This document shows positions 15,691-23,822 of a stretch of 64,000 nucleotides of DNA, in pieces. The notes below the pieces were generated by a model. The model had not been told where the DNA came from. It did not search any database and was given only the letters and a program-made list of their open reading frames with translations. A program made the translations under genes and the position numbers. Origin of the DNA: Deltaproteobacteria bacterium (GTDB taxonomy: Bacteria; Myxococcota_A; UBA9160; UBA4427); NCBI GenBank assembly GCA_002691205.1, contig NZHD01000116.1, positions 1-64,000 of the forward strand, in the 5' to 3' direction. The first letter of the stretch is position 1. The number at the start of each line of letters is the position of its first letter.

Positions 15691-16908
15691 ATGAAATCCC
15701 ACTTCAACCCCAGTGCATATCTCCCAGAGCCCATGACGAAACTCGCCCTCAGGCTTGAAAGTGAGGGACACCCCACCTATTGGGTGGGAGAAGATCTATC
15801 GCGTGCGGTTCTGAACCAGACTCCAGTTCGGTTTTCCTTCCTAACCACCGCAACCTCTCAACAAATCCTCAAAAGTCTTCCGTCGGCCGTCCCCACACGT
15901 TCTCTCGGACGGAGCTTCGTCGTCCCCACTTCCGCCGGCCCAGTCGACCTGGCACCGCTTGGGGCAGGACATACGCTGGAAGACAACCTCAGCCGGCGCG
16001 GTTTCACTCTTCTCGGCCTCGCTTGGCGACCCGCCGATCAAGAGGGAACCGACGTGCAAAACGGAATGCGTGACCTTCAAGATGGCCATCTCCGCTGCAT
16101 GGGCGCCCCAATAACCGATCTCTCTCAGGCCCCGGCTCGTGCCCTTCAAGCGGCCTGTCTTGCGGCTGAATATCGTTTAACCGTGGATCCTTCCCTTCAA
16201 TCTGCGATGGGATTAGCCTTTAAAGATCAGTCCGAAGGAATTCCCAAACCCGAGCTCAGAAGCCATCTAAACCGACTGCTCCTGATTCCCGACCCCACCC
16301 CCGGAGTGGATCTATTGCGATCTACAGGAATCGAGCGACAACTCGGTCTGGGCCAAGGCGGCGATTCGGCTCGGCTGATGGCCCTGAGCCCCATTGACCT
16401 TGGATTGCGGTGGATGATCTGGCTTCGAAACGGACGGGGAACACGCCCGCTTCGAAAATTAGGGACCGGCCTCGACCTCACCCGACGCATCCAAAACCTT
16501 CTCGCGGCGCACCCCATCGAGGAACGCTTCCCCCAGCGCCGTGGGCGGAGCCTGCGCAAATGGTGCGCGCGGCTGGGAGATGAGGACTGCGAAAAATTGG
16601 TCGAACTTCGAAAAAATGAACTGAAAAGGCACCCGAATGGCCAAGACAGCGAGAGCCAGATCCGTTTAAAAACGCTGATCGGCGCCATCGCGGAGGAATC
16701 TGCCGAAATCGAAGCCGGACAAAAAGCGATCAAGCCCCTCCTCGGTGGACGCGAGATCATGGATTTGCTGAACCTCCCCCCTGGCCCGGAGGTCGGAGCC
16801 GCTCTTCTTTTCATGAAAGAGAAAATCGAGTCCGACCCGACCCAAAACAACCCGAGCACCCTCACGGAGCTCCTCAAAAGCTGGGCGGCCGAGAAAAAAC
16901 ACGCTTGA
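15691..16908 (+). CDS. Degenerate CCA-adding enzyme / poly(A) polymerase homologue
   Basis: This 405-residue protein keeps the layout of class II tRNA nucleotidyltransferases. The head (residues 28-60, YWVGEDLSRAVLNQTP) aligns with YLVGGxVRDLLLG. The second motif (LEDNLSRRGFTLLGLAW, 96-112) aligns with ExDLxRRDFTINALAY. The helical body and the late LLGGREIMDLLNLPPGPEVG motif are conserved. The key residues are not: the catalytic Asp pair (DxD) is Arg47-Phe-Ser49, the GG of the nucleotide loop is Gly-Glu, and the RRD aspartate is Gly104. Nucleotide transfer is therefore unlikely. It may bind tRNA or RNA without catalysis. It is 61 bases upstream of the SNF2-type helicase on the same strand. 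Confidence 0.75.
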   Translation: MKSHFNPSAYLPEPMTKLALRLESEGHPTYWVGEDLSRAVLNQTPVRFSFLTTATSQQILKSLPSAVPTRSLGRSFVVPTSAGPVDLAPLGAGHTLEDNLSRRGFTLLGLAWRPADQEGTDVQNGMRDLQDGHLRCMGAPITDLSQAPARALQAACLAAEYRLTVDPSLQSAMGLAFKDQSEGIPKPELRSHLNRLLLIPDPTPGVDLLRSTGIERQLGLGQGGDSARLMALSPIDLGLRWMIWLRNGRGTRPLRKLGTGLDLTRRIQNLLAAHPIEERFPQRRGRSLRKWCARLGDEDCEKLVELRKNELKRHPNGQDSESQIRLKTLIGAIAEESAEIEAGQKAIKPLLGGREIMDLLNLPPGPEVGAALLFMKEKIESDPTQNNPSTLTELLKSWAAEKKHA

Positions 16909-16969
16909 ACCCCATTCTTTGCCGCGTGCGACTTGCGCGCCAAGCCAACCAAGGAACAATTCATCCCTT

Positions 16970-19915
16970 ATGGAGGAATTCTTCCGAGCCGTTCAATCAG
17001 CTTGCCCCCGAAGCGTATGGTCACGCGGGGTTGAGCTCGCCCGCGCGGATGCCGTCACCAGCGAAAGTGAAACCTCGGATGAACACGTGCTCCGTGTCAC
17101 CGTGCCCGGCAATCTGATGGCACGGATCGTCACTCTCTATCTTGAGGATGAGGATTGGGAATGCAGTTGCAGTGCTCAGGAAGACCTCTGTGAACACATC
17201 GCTGCGGCGACAATCTCACTTCGGCGAGCGCGCAAATCAGGAAAGACTCTCTCTGAAACAAAGTCCAAGATCGGTCACATTCGATATCACTTCGAATGCA
17301 AGGGAGAAAACAAGAGCCTACACCTAGAGCGCCAGATTGCTCTCGGTGACCACGTGGAAAAACTGACCCACTCACTCACCGCCATTGCCGCAGGTCGCAT
17401 TAAAACCGCCCCCTTCCATTCGGTCGCCCATGACCTCAAGGTGGAACGAATCCTAAGCTCTCACAGCGGCGAGATCCTGGGTCGCGAACGCCTCGCACAA
17501 ATCTTCGATGCCCTTTCAGAGTGTGAAGACATCCAGTTCAATGGCCAGGCCATCACAACCTCAAACGAGCGCATTCTCCCTATCGCGCATGTGGTCGATG
17601 CTCCGGGCGGGATCCGCCTCTACCTTGAACAAGACCCACGAATCGAACGGAGCTTCGCAAATGGGGTTGCACTCTGCGGGTCGACGCTGCACGCACTCGG
17701 CGACCCTCAACTCACTGGACGCGAACGAGAAGAACTTCCTCGAGGCCGTTTTTTTTCGTTCGATCAAGTCTCTGAACTCGTCACCGAATGGCTTCCTTCC
17801 CTCGAAGACCGAATTCCCGTCCAGATTAAAACGAACCGTCTGCCCGCCACCCTTCGGGGTGCTAAGCCACACATCCGAGTGGAAGTCGTCCGAGAGGAAA
17901 GCCAACTGGCCATTCTCCCCACGCTCGTTTACGGCACCCCTGTTTCTGCCCGCATCGATGCCGGGCGGCTCGTGCATCTACAGGGGGCTATCCCCGTTCG
18001 GGATGAAGCAGCAGAAGAACGTCAGAAAAGTCGACTTCAACGAGACCTCGGGCTTGTCCCTGGCCGCCGAGTCACGCTCGATGTGGAAGAGGCGATTTCG
18101 TTTTCCAACCGGCTCAACTCTTGGGACGGCGAAGTCGTAGGAACCGCCCACCGTGATTTCTTTGTCGCCGAGGAACTTGAGCCGAACCTGCAAATCACTG
18201 AAGATGGCATCAACGTGAGCTTCAACCTCTCTCCCGGGGAATTTACTGAGAACTCGGAAACGATCTCACCGACACAATCGTCGCCCGTCGCACCCGAATC
18301 GGTTTTTCGAGCCTGGCAGAGAGATGAATCTCACGTGGCCCTGAAAAACGGGGGGTTTGCGCCTCTGCCCACAGATTGGTTTTCGCGTTTCGGACAACAG
18401 GTGGCCGACCTCTTAGCGGCCCGCGAGGAATCGGGAAGATTGCCGAGTTGTGCGCTTCCCGATTTGGGTCGCTTGTGTGAAGAACTTGAACAGCCCGCCC
18501 CCAAAAGGCTGGAACACCTTCGCCCTCTCCTCTCCGACTGGAGCGGCCTTCCCTCGGCCGTTCTCCCTGCCGACCTAAGCGCCCAATTGCGCGACTACCA
18601 AACCCAGGGTGTCGAGTGGCTGCAGTTTCTAAAGTCAACGGAACTCGGCGCTCTCCTGGCCGATGACATGGGTTTAGGCAAAACCATTCAAACGCTCTGT
18701 ATCCTTGAGTCGCGATCACTTGTCGTCGTTCCAACCAGCCTGCTCTACAACTGGGCGGAAGAAATCGAACGTTTCAGACCGACTCTCAGCTACTCGATCT
18801 ATCACGGCAGCGCACGAACCTTAGACCCTGATGCCCATGTCATCCTCACTAGCTACTCGATCCTCCGACTTGAGATCGAGCGCCTTCAGTCAGAACGCTG
18901 GCGGTGCGTCATTCTTGACGAGGCTCAAAATATCAAAAATCCCGAAAGCCAGGTCGCCCAGGCCGCATACCGCTTGGAGGCCGATTTCAGAGTTGCCCTC
19001 ACCGGAACCCCAGTCGAAAACCGCCTCGAAGAACTATGGAGCCAGATTCACTTTCTCAACCGAGGCCTTTTAGGAGGAAGGCGAGATTTTCAAGAGCGAT
19101 ATGCGGTTCCCATCGCCCAAGGAGATCCAATTCAGTCTGAATCTCTTCGCGAACGTTTACGGCCTTTCATTCTCCGAAGACTCAAAGTGGACGTCGCTCC
19201 GGAATTACCACCGCGCAGTGAGGTGGTTCTACACTGTGAACTCTCGTCCGAGGAAAGAAACGTCTACGACGCGATTCGAGCCGCCGAAGTGGCTCAAGTT
19301 GTCGAGCGACTTCGTGGCGGCGGAAACGTGATGGCTGCCCTTGAAGCCCTTTTGCGACTTCGACAAGCCGCTTGCCATACGGCCCTGGTTCCAGGTCAAA
19401 CGGCTCATGGATCAACGAAGCTCGACCTACTCGCTGACCGACTCGAACAAGCCGTCGCAGAGGGGCACAAAGCCCTTGTTTTCTCACAATGGACTTCCCT
19501 TCTCGATCTCGCCGAACCCGTCCTCAAAGGCATGAGCATCGAATTCGAACGCCTCGACGGATCAACACGCGACCGAGCGGGTACAATTCGTCGATTCAGC
19601 CAAGGCGATGGAGCTTCGGTGATGCTCATTTCACTCAAAGCCGGAGGCACCGGGCTGAATCTCACCGCAGCCGATCATGTTTTTCTCCTCGACCCATGGT
19701 GGAATCCGGCTGTCGAAGATCAGGCCGCTGATCGAGCTCACAGAATTGGGCAAACTCGTCCTGTCGTTGTGCACAGGCTGATTGCCAAAGATACGGTGGA
19801 AGAAGGTATCCTTGAACTTCACGCACGAAAACGGAGTCTCGCTGAGGCCGCTCTCTCAGGTGACGATCGAGGCTCTGGCCTCACCCGCGATGATCTCTTG
19901 GCGCTCCTCGACTAA
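16970..19915 (+). CDS. SWIM-SNF2 family helicase-like ATPase
   Basis: This 981-residue protein starts with a SWIM zinc-binding motif, CxC-x6-CxH (Cys65, Cys67, Cys74, His76). A long middle region follows, then the SNF2 ATPase with LLADDMGLGKTIQT (Walker A, about 562-575), DEAQ (about 649), LTGTPVENRLEELW, FSQWTSLLDL and the motif VI segment AADRAHRIGQ (about 915-925). Bacterial SWIM-SNF2 proteins translocate on double-stranded DNA and remodel protein-DNA contacts, possibly at RNA polymerase or in repair. ATG 16970 is taken as start; an upstream ATG at 16919 would lead into unrelated sequence. All helicase motifs are intact. Confidence 0.87.
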   Translation: MEEFFRAVQSACPRSVWSRGVELARADAVTSESETSDEHVLRVTVPGNLMARIVTLYLEDEDWECSCSAQEDLCEHIAAATISLRRARKSGKTLSETKSKIGHIRYHFECKGENKSLHLERQIALGDHVEKLTHSLTAIAAGRIKTAPFHSVAHDLKVERILSSHSGEILGRERLAQIFDALSECEDIQFNGQAITTSNERILPIAHVVDAPGGIRLYLEQDPRIERSFANGVALCGSTLHALGDPQLTGREREELPRGRFFSFDQVSELVTEWLPSLEDRIPVQIKTNRLPATLRGAKPHIRVEVVREESQLAILPTLVYGTPVSARIDAGRLVHLQGAIPVRDEAAEERQKSRLQRDLGLVPGRRVTLDVEEAISFSNRLNSWDGEVVGTAHRDFFVAEELEPNLQITEDGINVSFNLSPGEFTENSETISPTQSSPVAPESVFRAWQRDESHVALKNGGFAPLPTDWFSRFGQQVADLLAAREESGRLPSCALPDLGRLCEELEQPAPKRLEHLRPLLSDWSGLPSAVLPADLSAQLRDYQTQGVEWLQFLKSTELGALLADDMGLGKTIQTLCILESRSLVVVPTSLLYNWAEEIERFRPTLSYSIYHGSARTLDPDAHVILTSYSILRLEIERLQSERWRCVILDEAQNIKNPESQVAQAAYRLEADFRVALTGTPVENRLEELWSQIHFLNRGLLGGRRDFQERYAVPIAQGDPIQSESLRERLRPFILRRLKVDVAPELPPRSEVVLHCELSSEERNVYDAIRAAEVAQVVERLRGGGNVMAALEALLRLRQAACHTALVPGQTAHGSTKLDLLADRLEQAVAEGHKALVFSQWTSLLDLAEPVLKGMSIEFERLDGSTRDRAGTIRRFSQGDGASVMLISLKAGGTGLNLTAADHVFLLDPWWNPAVEDQAADRAHRIGQTRPVVVHRLIAKDTVEEGILELHARKRSLAEAALSGDDRGSGLTRDDLLALLD

Positions 19916-19967
19916 AGACGCTGGCCCGGTCCATCACTCTCTAGCCGCAGAGAACTCCACGCCAAAG

Positions 19968-20378
19968 TCAATTCTCGTCGACACCAAAAAGAGTCAGCTC
20001 GTATTGATCCCCCGTCTTTGCGAGGAAATTCGCAGAGCTCTCAAACTCGATGGCATCAACCTCTCCAAGCACAAGCGTATCGACAAGAACCAACGTGTCG
20101 TTTTTCACGGCGAGACTCCCATGCGGCAAATTGAAATTTAACTCCAACGCGAAGCTCAATCGCTCGGGGCGTATCCTTCGCGTACTTCCGATACTCGTAT
20201 GAAGTCGAACCATCTCCTGAGCCTCGTGCACGAAAAAATCCAGCTCCACCGTCTGGCTCCGAGTTTTCCCGAGAGGCACTTCGATGGAATTCGTCGTGCG
20301 AGTCCAGTTCAGCCGTTCACAAACTTCAGCGCAAACCTGATCAAACTTTTCCTTCGCGGTCACAACTTGGCCTTTCAC
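19968..20378 (-). CDS. Small protein, YbjN/CesT-chaperone-like fold
   Basis: This is a 136-residue protein with an N-terminal helix (KEKFDQVCAEVCERLNW) followed by alternating strands: TNSIEVPLGKTRSQTVELDFFV, then ERLSFALELNFNLPHGSLAVKNDTL with further strand and helix. The pattern of helix, antiparallel strands and the phrase VPLGxxRSQ suggests the YbjN or type-III-chaperone-like fold, which often acts as a protein-binding module. No signal peptide. The assignment rests on pattern only. It converges with the helicase gene (52 bases between stops). Confidence 0.5.
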   Translation of the reverse strand: MKGQVVTAKEKFDQVCAEVCERLNWTRTTNSIEVPLGKTRSQTVELDFFVHEAQEMVRLHTSIGSTRRIRPERLSFALELNFNLPHGSLAVKNDTLVLVDTLVLGEVDAIEFESSANFLAKTGDQYELTLFGVDEN

Positions 20379-20511
20379 TCAGAGTCATCAAGACGTCCCC
20401 TTCGACCCGGCCCCCAAGGACCGGGAGGGAAGACTTGTCAGAGTAAAGCGGGCACAGCCTCCCGACTCAAGTTCCGTTGAGGGGGACCCGATCTCAAATC
20501 TCATGTGGGAA

Positions 20512-20811
20512 ATGAACAACCGAACACGCATGAAGGCTATGCTGGGCCTCGGGGCTTTGATCCTGACCCCTCCAATCAGCCATGCGGAGCCCCCCGAGGG
20601 AGAAGCGAGCGGCCTGGAGGTCGCCGGTTCGCCGCCTTCGAGCCCGAACCTCTCCGAATCGCCCATCGCCCCGTCTATGCCCCACCTCTCCCCTCGAAAA
20701 AGCCGCGCTCATCTGCTCGCCGAGCTAGAAACCATGAGTCCGATCCTATGGCTTCAGAGATTTGGGCCCGTTGAGGTAAAAACGCGAACTTTAGAAAATG
20801 AAGATCCCTAG
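20512..20811 (+). CDS. Small secreted protein of unknown function
   Basis: This is a 99-residue protein with a signal peptide (MNNRTRMKAMLGLGALILTPPISHA) and a short Pro/Ser/Glu-rich mature part. There are no cysteines and no recognised domain. The ATG at 20512 has a GGGAA directly ahead; an in-frame ATG at 20503 would add three residues. An opposing open frame covers the same bases but shows no signal or family resemblance. It precedes the J-protein gene by 96 bases. Confidence 0.45.
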   Translation: MNNRTRMKAMLGLGALILTPPISHAEPPEGEASGLEVAGSPPSSPNLSESPIAPSMPHLSPRKSRAHLLAELETMSPILWLQRFGPVEVKTRTLENEDP

Positions 20812-20907
20812 CCCTCTTGTGTGATCGCCTTTCGCGCTTACGATCCCCCTACTAAGCCAATCTAAAGGTGCGCTTAAGCAACCAAAAGCGAAGGCGGTGG
20901 GAAAACA

Positions 20908-21849
20908 GTGAGTCGTGGCCAAAATCAGGATCCATATGCGGAACTTGGCGTTCCCAGAACCGCCGATGCGTCGGCGATTAAGAAGGCCTATCGAAGCCTG
21001 GCTCAGAAATACCACCCTGACCGAAATGAAGGGGACCCCCAGTCCGAAGAAAGGTTCAAGCAAGTTTCGGCGGCCTACAGCGTTCTCTCCGATGAACAAC
21101 GACGAAAAAACTACGATGAGTTCGGCGACATTGCCCTTGATCCAAACTTCGACCCCGAGAAAGTCCGGCGCGCTCACGGTGGATTTCCAGGGGGTCAATT
21201 CTCTCAGGACTTTGGCCAATCGGGAGGATTCGGAAATATTTTTGAGGATCTCTTTGGAGCGGGTGCTCGGGCACCACGGGCCCAGCGAGGGTCAGACCTC
21301 GAAACCACTCTAGACCTCGACTTTTCTGAGGCGGCCCTGGGCGCTGAAAAAAGAGTCGACCTTGATCGCCCTCAACCCGGAGGCGGCACCCAACGTGAAA
21401 CGCTCAAGGTTCGCATCCCAGCGGGCGCCGATGATGGAGCGCGTATCCGTCTATCTGGAAAAGGGGCGCCCGGCGGAAATGGGGGGCCCCCCGGCGACCT
21501 CTACGCTCGAGTTCGAGTTCGCCCACACCCTTTTTTGAAGCGCTCTGGCCGCGACCTCTCCATGGACTTGCCCGTCTCCATTCTGGAAGCCATTCAAGGT
21601 CAAAAAGTGGATGTCCCCACGCTGCATGGGACGGTGACGCTTCAGATCCCAGCCGGCACTGATGGAGGCACCCGACTTCGACTGAGAGGCAAAGGGATCT
21701 CCGCATCCAACGGAAAACAGGCCGGGGATCTCTACGTGACCGTAAAGATCCGGGTGCCTAAGAATCTAAGTGAGGAACAGATTCTCGAATTGAAAGAAAT
21801 GACTTCCGACGACCCAGAAGCTTGGAGAGACGAAGCGTTCTCTCGTTAG
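20908..21849 (+). CDS. CbpA-like J-domain co-chaperone (DnaJ class without zinc finger)
   Basis: This 313-residue protein begins with GTG, preceded by AAGGCGG. The J domain is at residues 8-70, with HPD at 36-38, which stimulates DnaK ATPase. A Gly/Phe-rich linker (about 88-115) follows. Two C-terminal substrate-binding domains (about 130-300) have the characteristic GADDGARIRLSGKGAPGGNG and GTDGGTRLRLRGKG loops. The cysteine-rich zinc domain of DnaJ is absent, as in CbpA. It acts in the cytoplasm with DnaK. A hairpin just after the stop probably ends the transcript. Confidence 0.88.
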   Translation: MSRGQNQDPYAELGVPRTADASAIKKAYRSLAQKYHPDRNEGDPQSEERFKQVSAAYSVLSDEQRRKNYDEFGDIALDPNFDPEKVRRAHGGFPGGQFSQDFGQSGGFGNIFEDLFGAGARAPRAQRGSDLETTLDLDFSEAALGAEKRVDLDRPQPGGGTQRETLKVRIPAGADDGARIRLSGKGAPGGNGGPPGDLYARVRVRPHPFLKRSGRDLSMDLPVSILEAIQGQKVDVPTLHGTVTLQIPAGTDGGTRLRLRGKGISASNGKQAGDLYVTVKIRVPKNLSEEQILELKEMTSDDPEAWRDEAFSR

Positions 21850-21853
21850 CCCG

Positions 21854-21873
21854 GTTCGGGACTTAACCCGAAC
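21854..21873. terminator. Convergent intergenic hairpin, candidate terminator
   Basis: GTTCGGG-ACTTAA-CCCGAAC is a perfect 7-bp stem with a 6-nt loop. It lies 4 bases after the J-protein stop and before the end of the opposing gene. No U-tract follows on either strand, so it would be a weak or factor-assisted terminator or a 3'-end stabiliser. Confidence 0.4.
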
Positions 21874-21936
21874 TCAGCTTCCCCTTCCACCTTAAAGCCG
21901 AAACAGGCTTTTGAAGGCGACCTGGGTCCGTCACGG

Positions 21937-22152
21937 TCAACTCTTATCGGTGTCTTCTTCTTCATCAGCCACAGGAAAACCATATCCAGCCAGGTCCTCT
22001 TCGGTGGCCACACCCGAGCCCGCTGAATCAGGCTCGTCTTCGAGTCCCGAATCCTTCCGCTCGCGCAAATCTTCTCGCTTGAGGGCGGCTTTTTCAGCCT
22101 TCTTCACCTCTCGCAAGCGTTTGAGTACACCCGTCTTGCTTCGCTTTCCCAT
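21937..22152 (-). CDS. Small charged cytoplasmic protein of unknown function
   Basis: This is a 71-residue protein with a strongly basic helical N-terminal half (MGKRSKTGVLKRLREVKK and EKAALKRE) and an acidic C-terminus (VADEEEDTDK). The charge split and lack of hydrophobic core suggest a nucleic-acid- or protein-binding peptide. ATG 22152 is chosen because TGGAGGGG lies 6 bases upstream; the ATG at 22206 has no such site. I do not recognise the family. Confidence 0.55.
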   Translation of the reverse strand: MGKRSKTGVLKRLREVKKAEKAALKREDLRERKDSGLEDEPDSAGSGVATEEDLAGYGFPVADEEEDTDKS

Positions 22153-22385
22153 GTGAAACCCCTCCAGGGTCGTGCCCCTCGCTTGAAGGCGGCGCGATCC
22201 TACCACAAACCCCCGAAGCCTCTACCCCTATTTAGCAAGATCCCCCAGAGGGACCGCCCAGGACTCCCAGGGTGATCGCCGAAGGGTCACATTTTGATAG
22301 GATGCCGATCTCTGGGCCAAGAGTGAAGTTTTTCTCACTTAGGGGAGCAGGCGCCCAAACCACAGACAACCCCATGAGGAGAGAG

Positions 22386-22850
22386 ATGCCCAAACGACGC
22401 GACCAGATCCGCATGACCGACGAAGATCTCTGGTCCTTTATCGACACCCAGAAGACCGTGCAGGTCGCGACACTGAACCCCGACGGATCGGCGCATTTGG
22501 TCCCTCTTTGGTTCGCCCGAGAAGACCAATGCATCATTCTCGAAACCTTCAGCAAATCTCAAAAAGCCAAGAACCTTTTTCGAGACTCACGGATCACCCT
22601 CCTCTTTGAGGATGGCCGCGAATATACGGATTTACGTGGTGCCACCTTGTACGCACAGGCGGAATGCGTGAGCGAAGTAGAGGCGGTGCACCGTTTCCAA
22701 TCAATGGTCATCCGAAGGAACACGACCGACCTGAGTGAAGAGGTCATCGAGCAAGCCTCACGGAGCATGGCGCACAAGAAAGTCGCTATCCTCGTCCGTC
22801 CTCATAAAATCATTACCTGGGATCATTCGAAACTTGGCGGGATCTACTAA
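22386..22850 (+). CDS. PPOX-fold (pyridoxamine-phosphate-oxidase-like) protein
   Basis: This 154-residue protein has the split-barrel pattern of the PPOX class: KTVQVATLNPDGSAHLVPLWF (first strands), then SQKAKNLFRDSRITLLFEDGREYTDLRG and a late HKIITWDHSKL. Members bind FMN, F420 or heme; the LRG at the end of the central strand is typical of flavin- or F420-dependent reductases that take electrons from a small cofactor. No ring-specific motif fixes the cofactor. Start ATG 22386 is preceded by GAGGAGAGAG. The end overlaps the presumed start of the porin-like gene. Confidence 0.76.
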   Translation: MPKRRDQIRMTDEDLWSFIDTQKTVQVATLNPDGSAHLVPLWFAREDQCIILETFSKSQKAKNLFRDSRITLLFEDGREYTDLRGATLYAQAECVSEVEAVHRFQSMVIRRNTTDLSEEVIEQASRSMAHKKVAILVRPHKIITWDHSKLGGIY

Positions 22851-23793
22851 CTACCTTCGGCATCTACTCCTTTCTCTGCTTGGACTCAGCTTTGGACTGA
22901 CGGGCCCTGTCTTTGCACAAGTGGCCCTGACCTCATCGATTGAGGAAATCTATGACTGGAAGTACGACTTTCGTTTTAGCAGCGAGTATCAGACCCAAGC
23001 CGACATCGATGGAGGGGGGGCCTTCGATGCTCTTCGTTTTAAGGTGGGGGGACATCTTCAGGGCCCAATCAGCCACACCGTTCGTGTTTACCTCGATATG
23101 GCGTACGCCCACACTCAGTACACTTTTGAATCGGCGCCTAAAGCCAACTGTCCAACACCCTCGTCATGCTTTAAACAAGACCCTTGGGAAGATGTGCACA
23201 CGGTGGATATCGCCCCCGGCGGTGCTTTAATTTTAAGTGAGTCGGTGCGCATCCAAGCCTTCGTTCCCATTCGTTGGCATGCCGAGAGTGACTCCGAGCG
23301 AAGCGGCGTCACGGCGGGTCTACTGACGCAAATTCAGCTCCATTTCTCCGATAATTTTACGACCGCGCTGGGGGTCGGCGTTCAGAGCGAATTAGAGAAA
23401 GACGCCAGCGTCTTCCCCGTAATCAGCTTAGACTGGCGCATCTCAGATCGAGCGCGCCTCCTCACTCAAGGAGATCCGTATCAGGGAGGTCATGTCGCCC
23501 TTCAACTCGGCGACTCAAAGCCCTTTCAATTCGTCCTCTCACTGGGCTATGAGCGCCGGCGCTTTAGACTGGCCAACGGATCCAGTGTCCCAAACGGCGT
23601 GGGCGAAATGACTTCTATGCCCTTACTTCTCGGCCTCACTCTCGACCTAGGAACGGACTCGGCGCTCTCCATCGAGGGAGGTGTGGCTCTTCGAGGCCGA
23701 CTCAAGCTTGACGATGCCAACGGCAATACGCTCCAGAGAGAAGACTTTGACACCGCGGGCATTATCCGGGGCATGCTTAGAATCTCGTTCTAA
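22834..23793 (+). CDS. Outer-membrane beta-barrel protein, porin-like
   Basis: This is a protein of about 319 residues with a signal peptide (LRHLLLSLLGLSFGLTGPVFAQ) and a mature part made of alternating strands with many aromatic and Gly residues, ending in RGMLRISF, a typical barrel-insertion C-terminus. Two cysteines (about 110-120) flank a short loop. No specific porin family is evident. The start is uncertain because no ATG fits: TTG 22834 gives a standard signal peptide and overlaps the previous gene by 17 bases, implying coupled translation; longer starts would lie inside that gene. Confidence 0.62.
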   Translation: MAGSTNYLRHLLLSLLGLSFGLTGPVFAQVALTSSIEEIYDWKYDFRFSSEYQTQADIDGGGAFDALRFKVGGHLQGPISHTVRVYLDMAYAHTQYTFESAPKANCPTPSSCFKQDPWEDVHTVDIAPGGALILSESVRIQAFVPIRWHAESDSERSGVTAGLLTQIQLHFSDNFTTALGVGVQSELEKDASVFPVISLDWRISDRARLLTQGDPYQGGHVALQLGDSKPFQFVLSLGYERRRFRLANGSSVPNGVGEMTSMPLLLGLTLDLGTDSALSIEGGVALRGRLKLDDANGNTLQREDFDTAGIIRGMLRISF

Positions 23794-23822
23794 ACGCGAC
23801 AAACTCAAAGAACGACTTCAAT

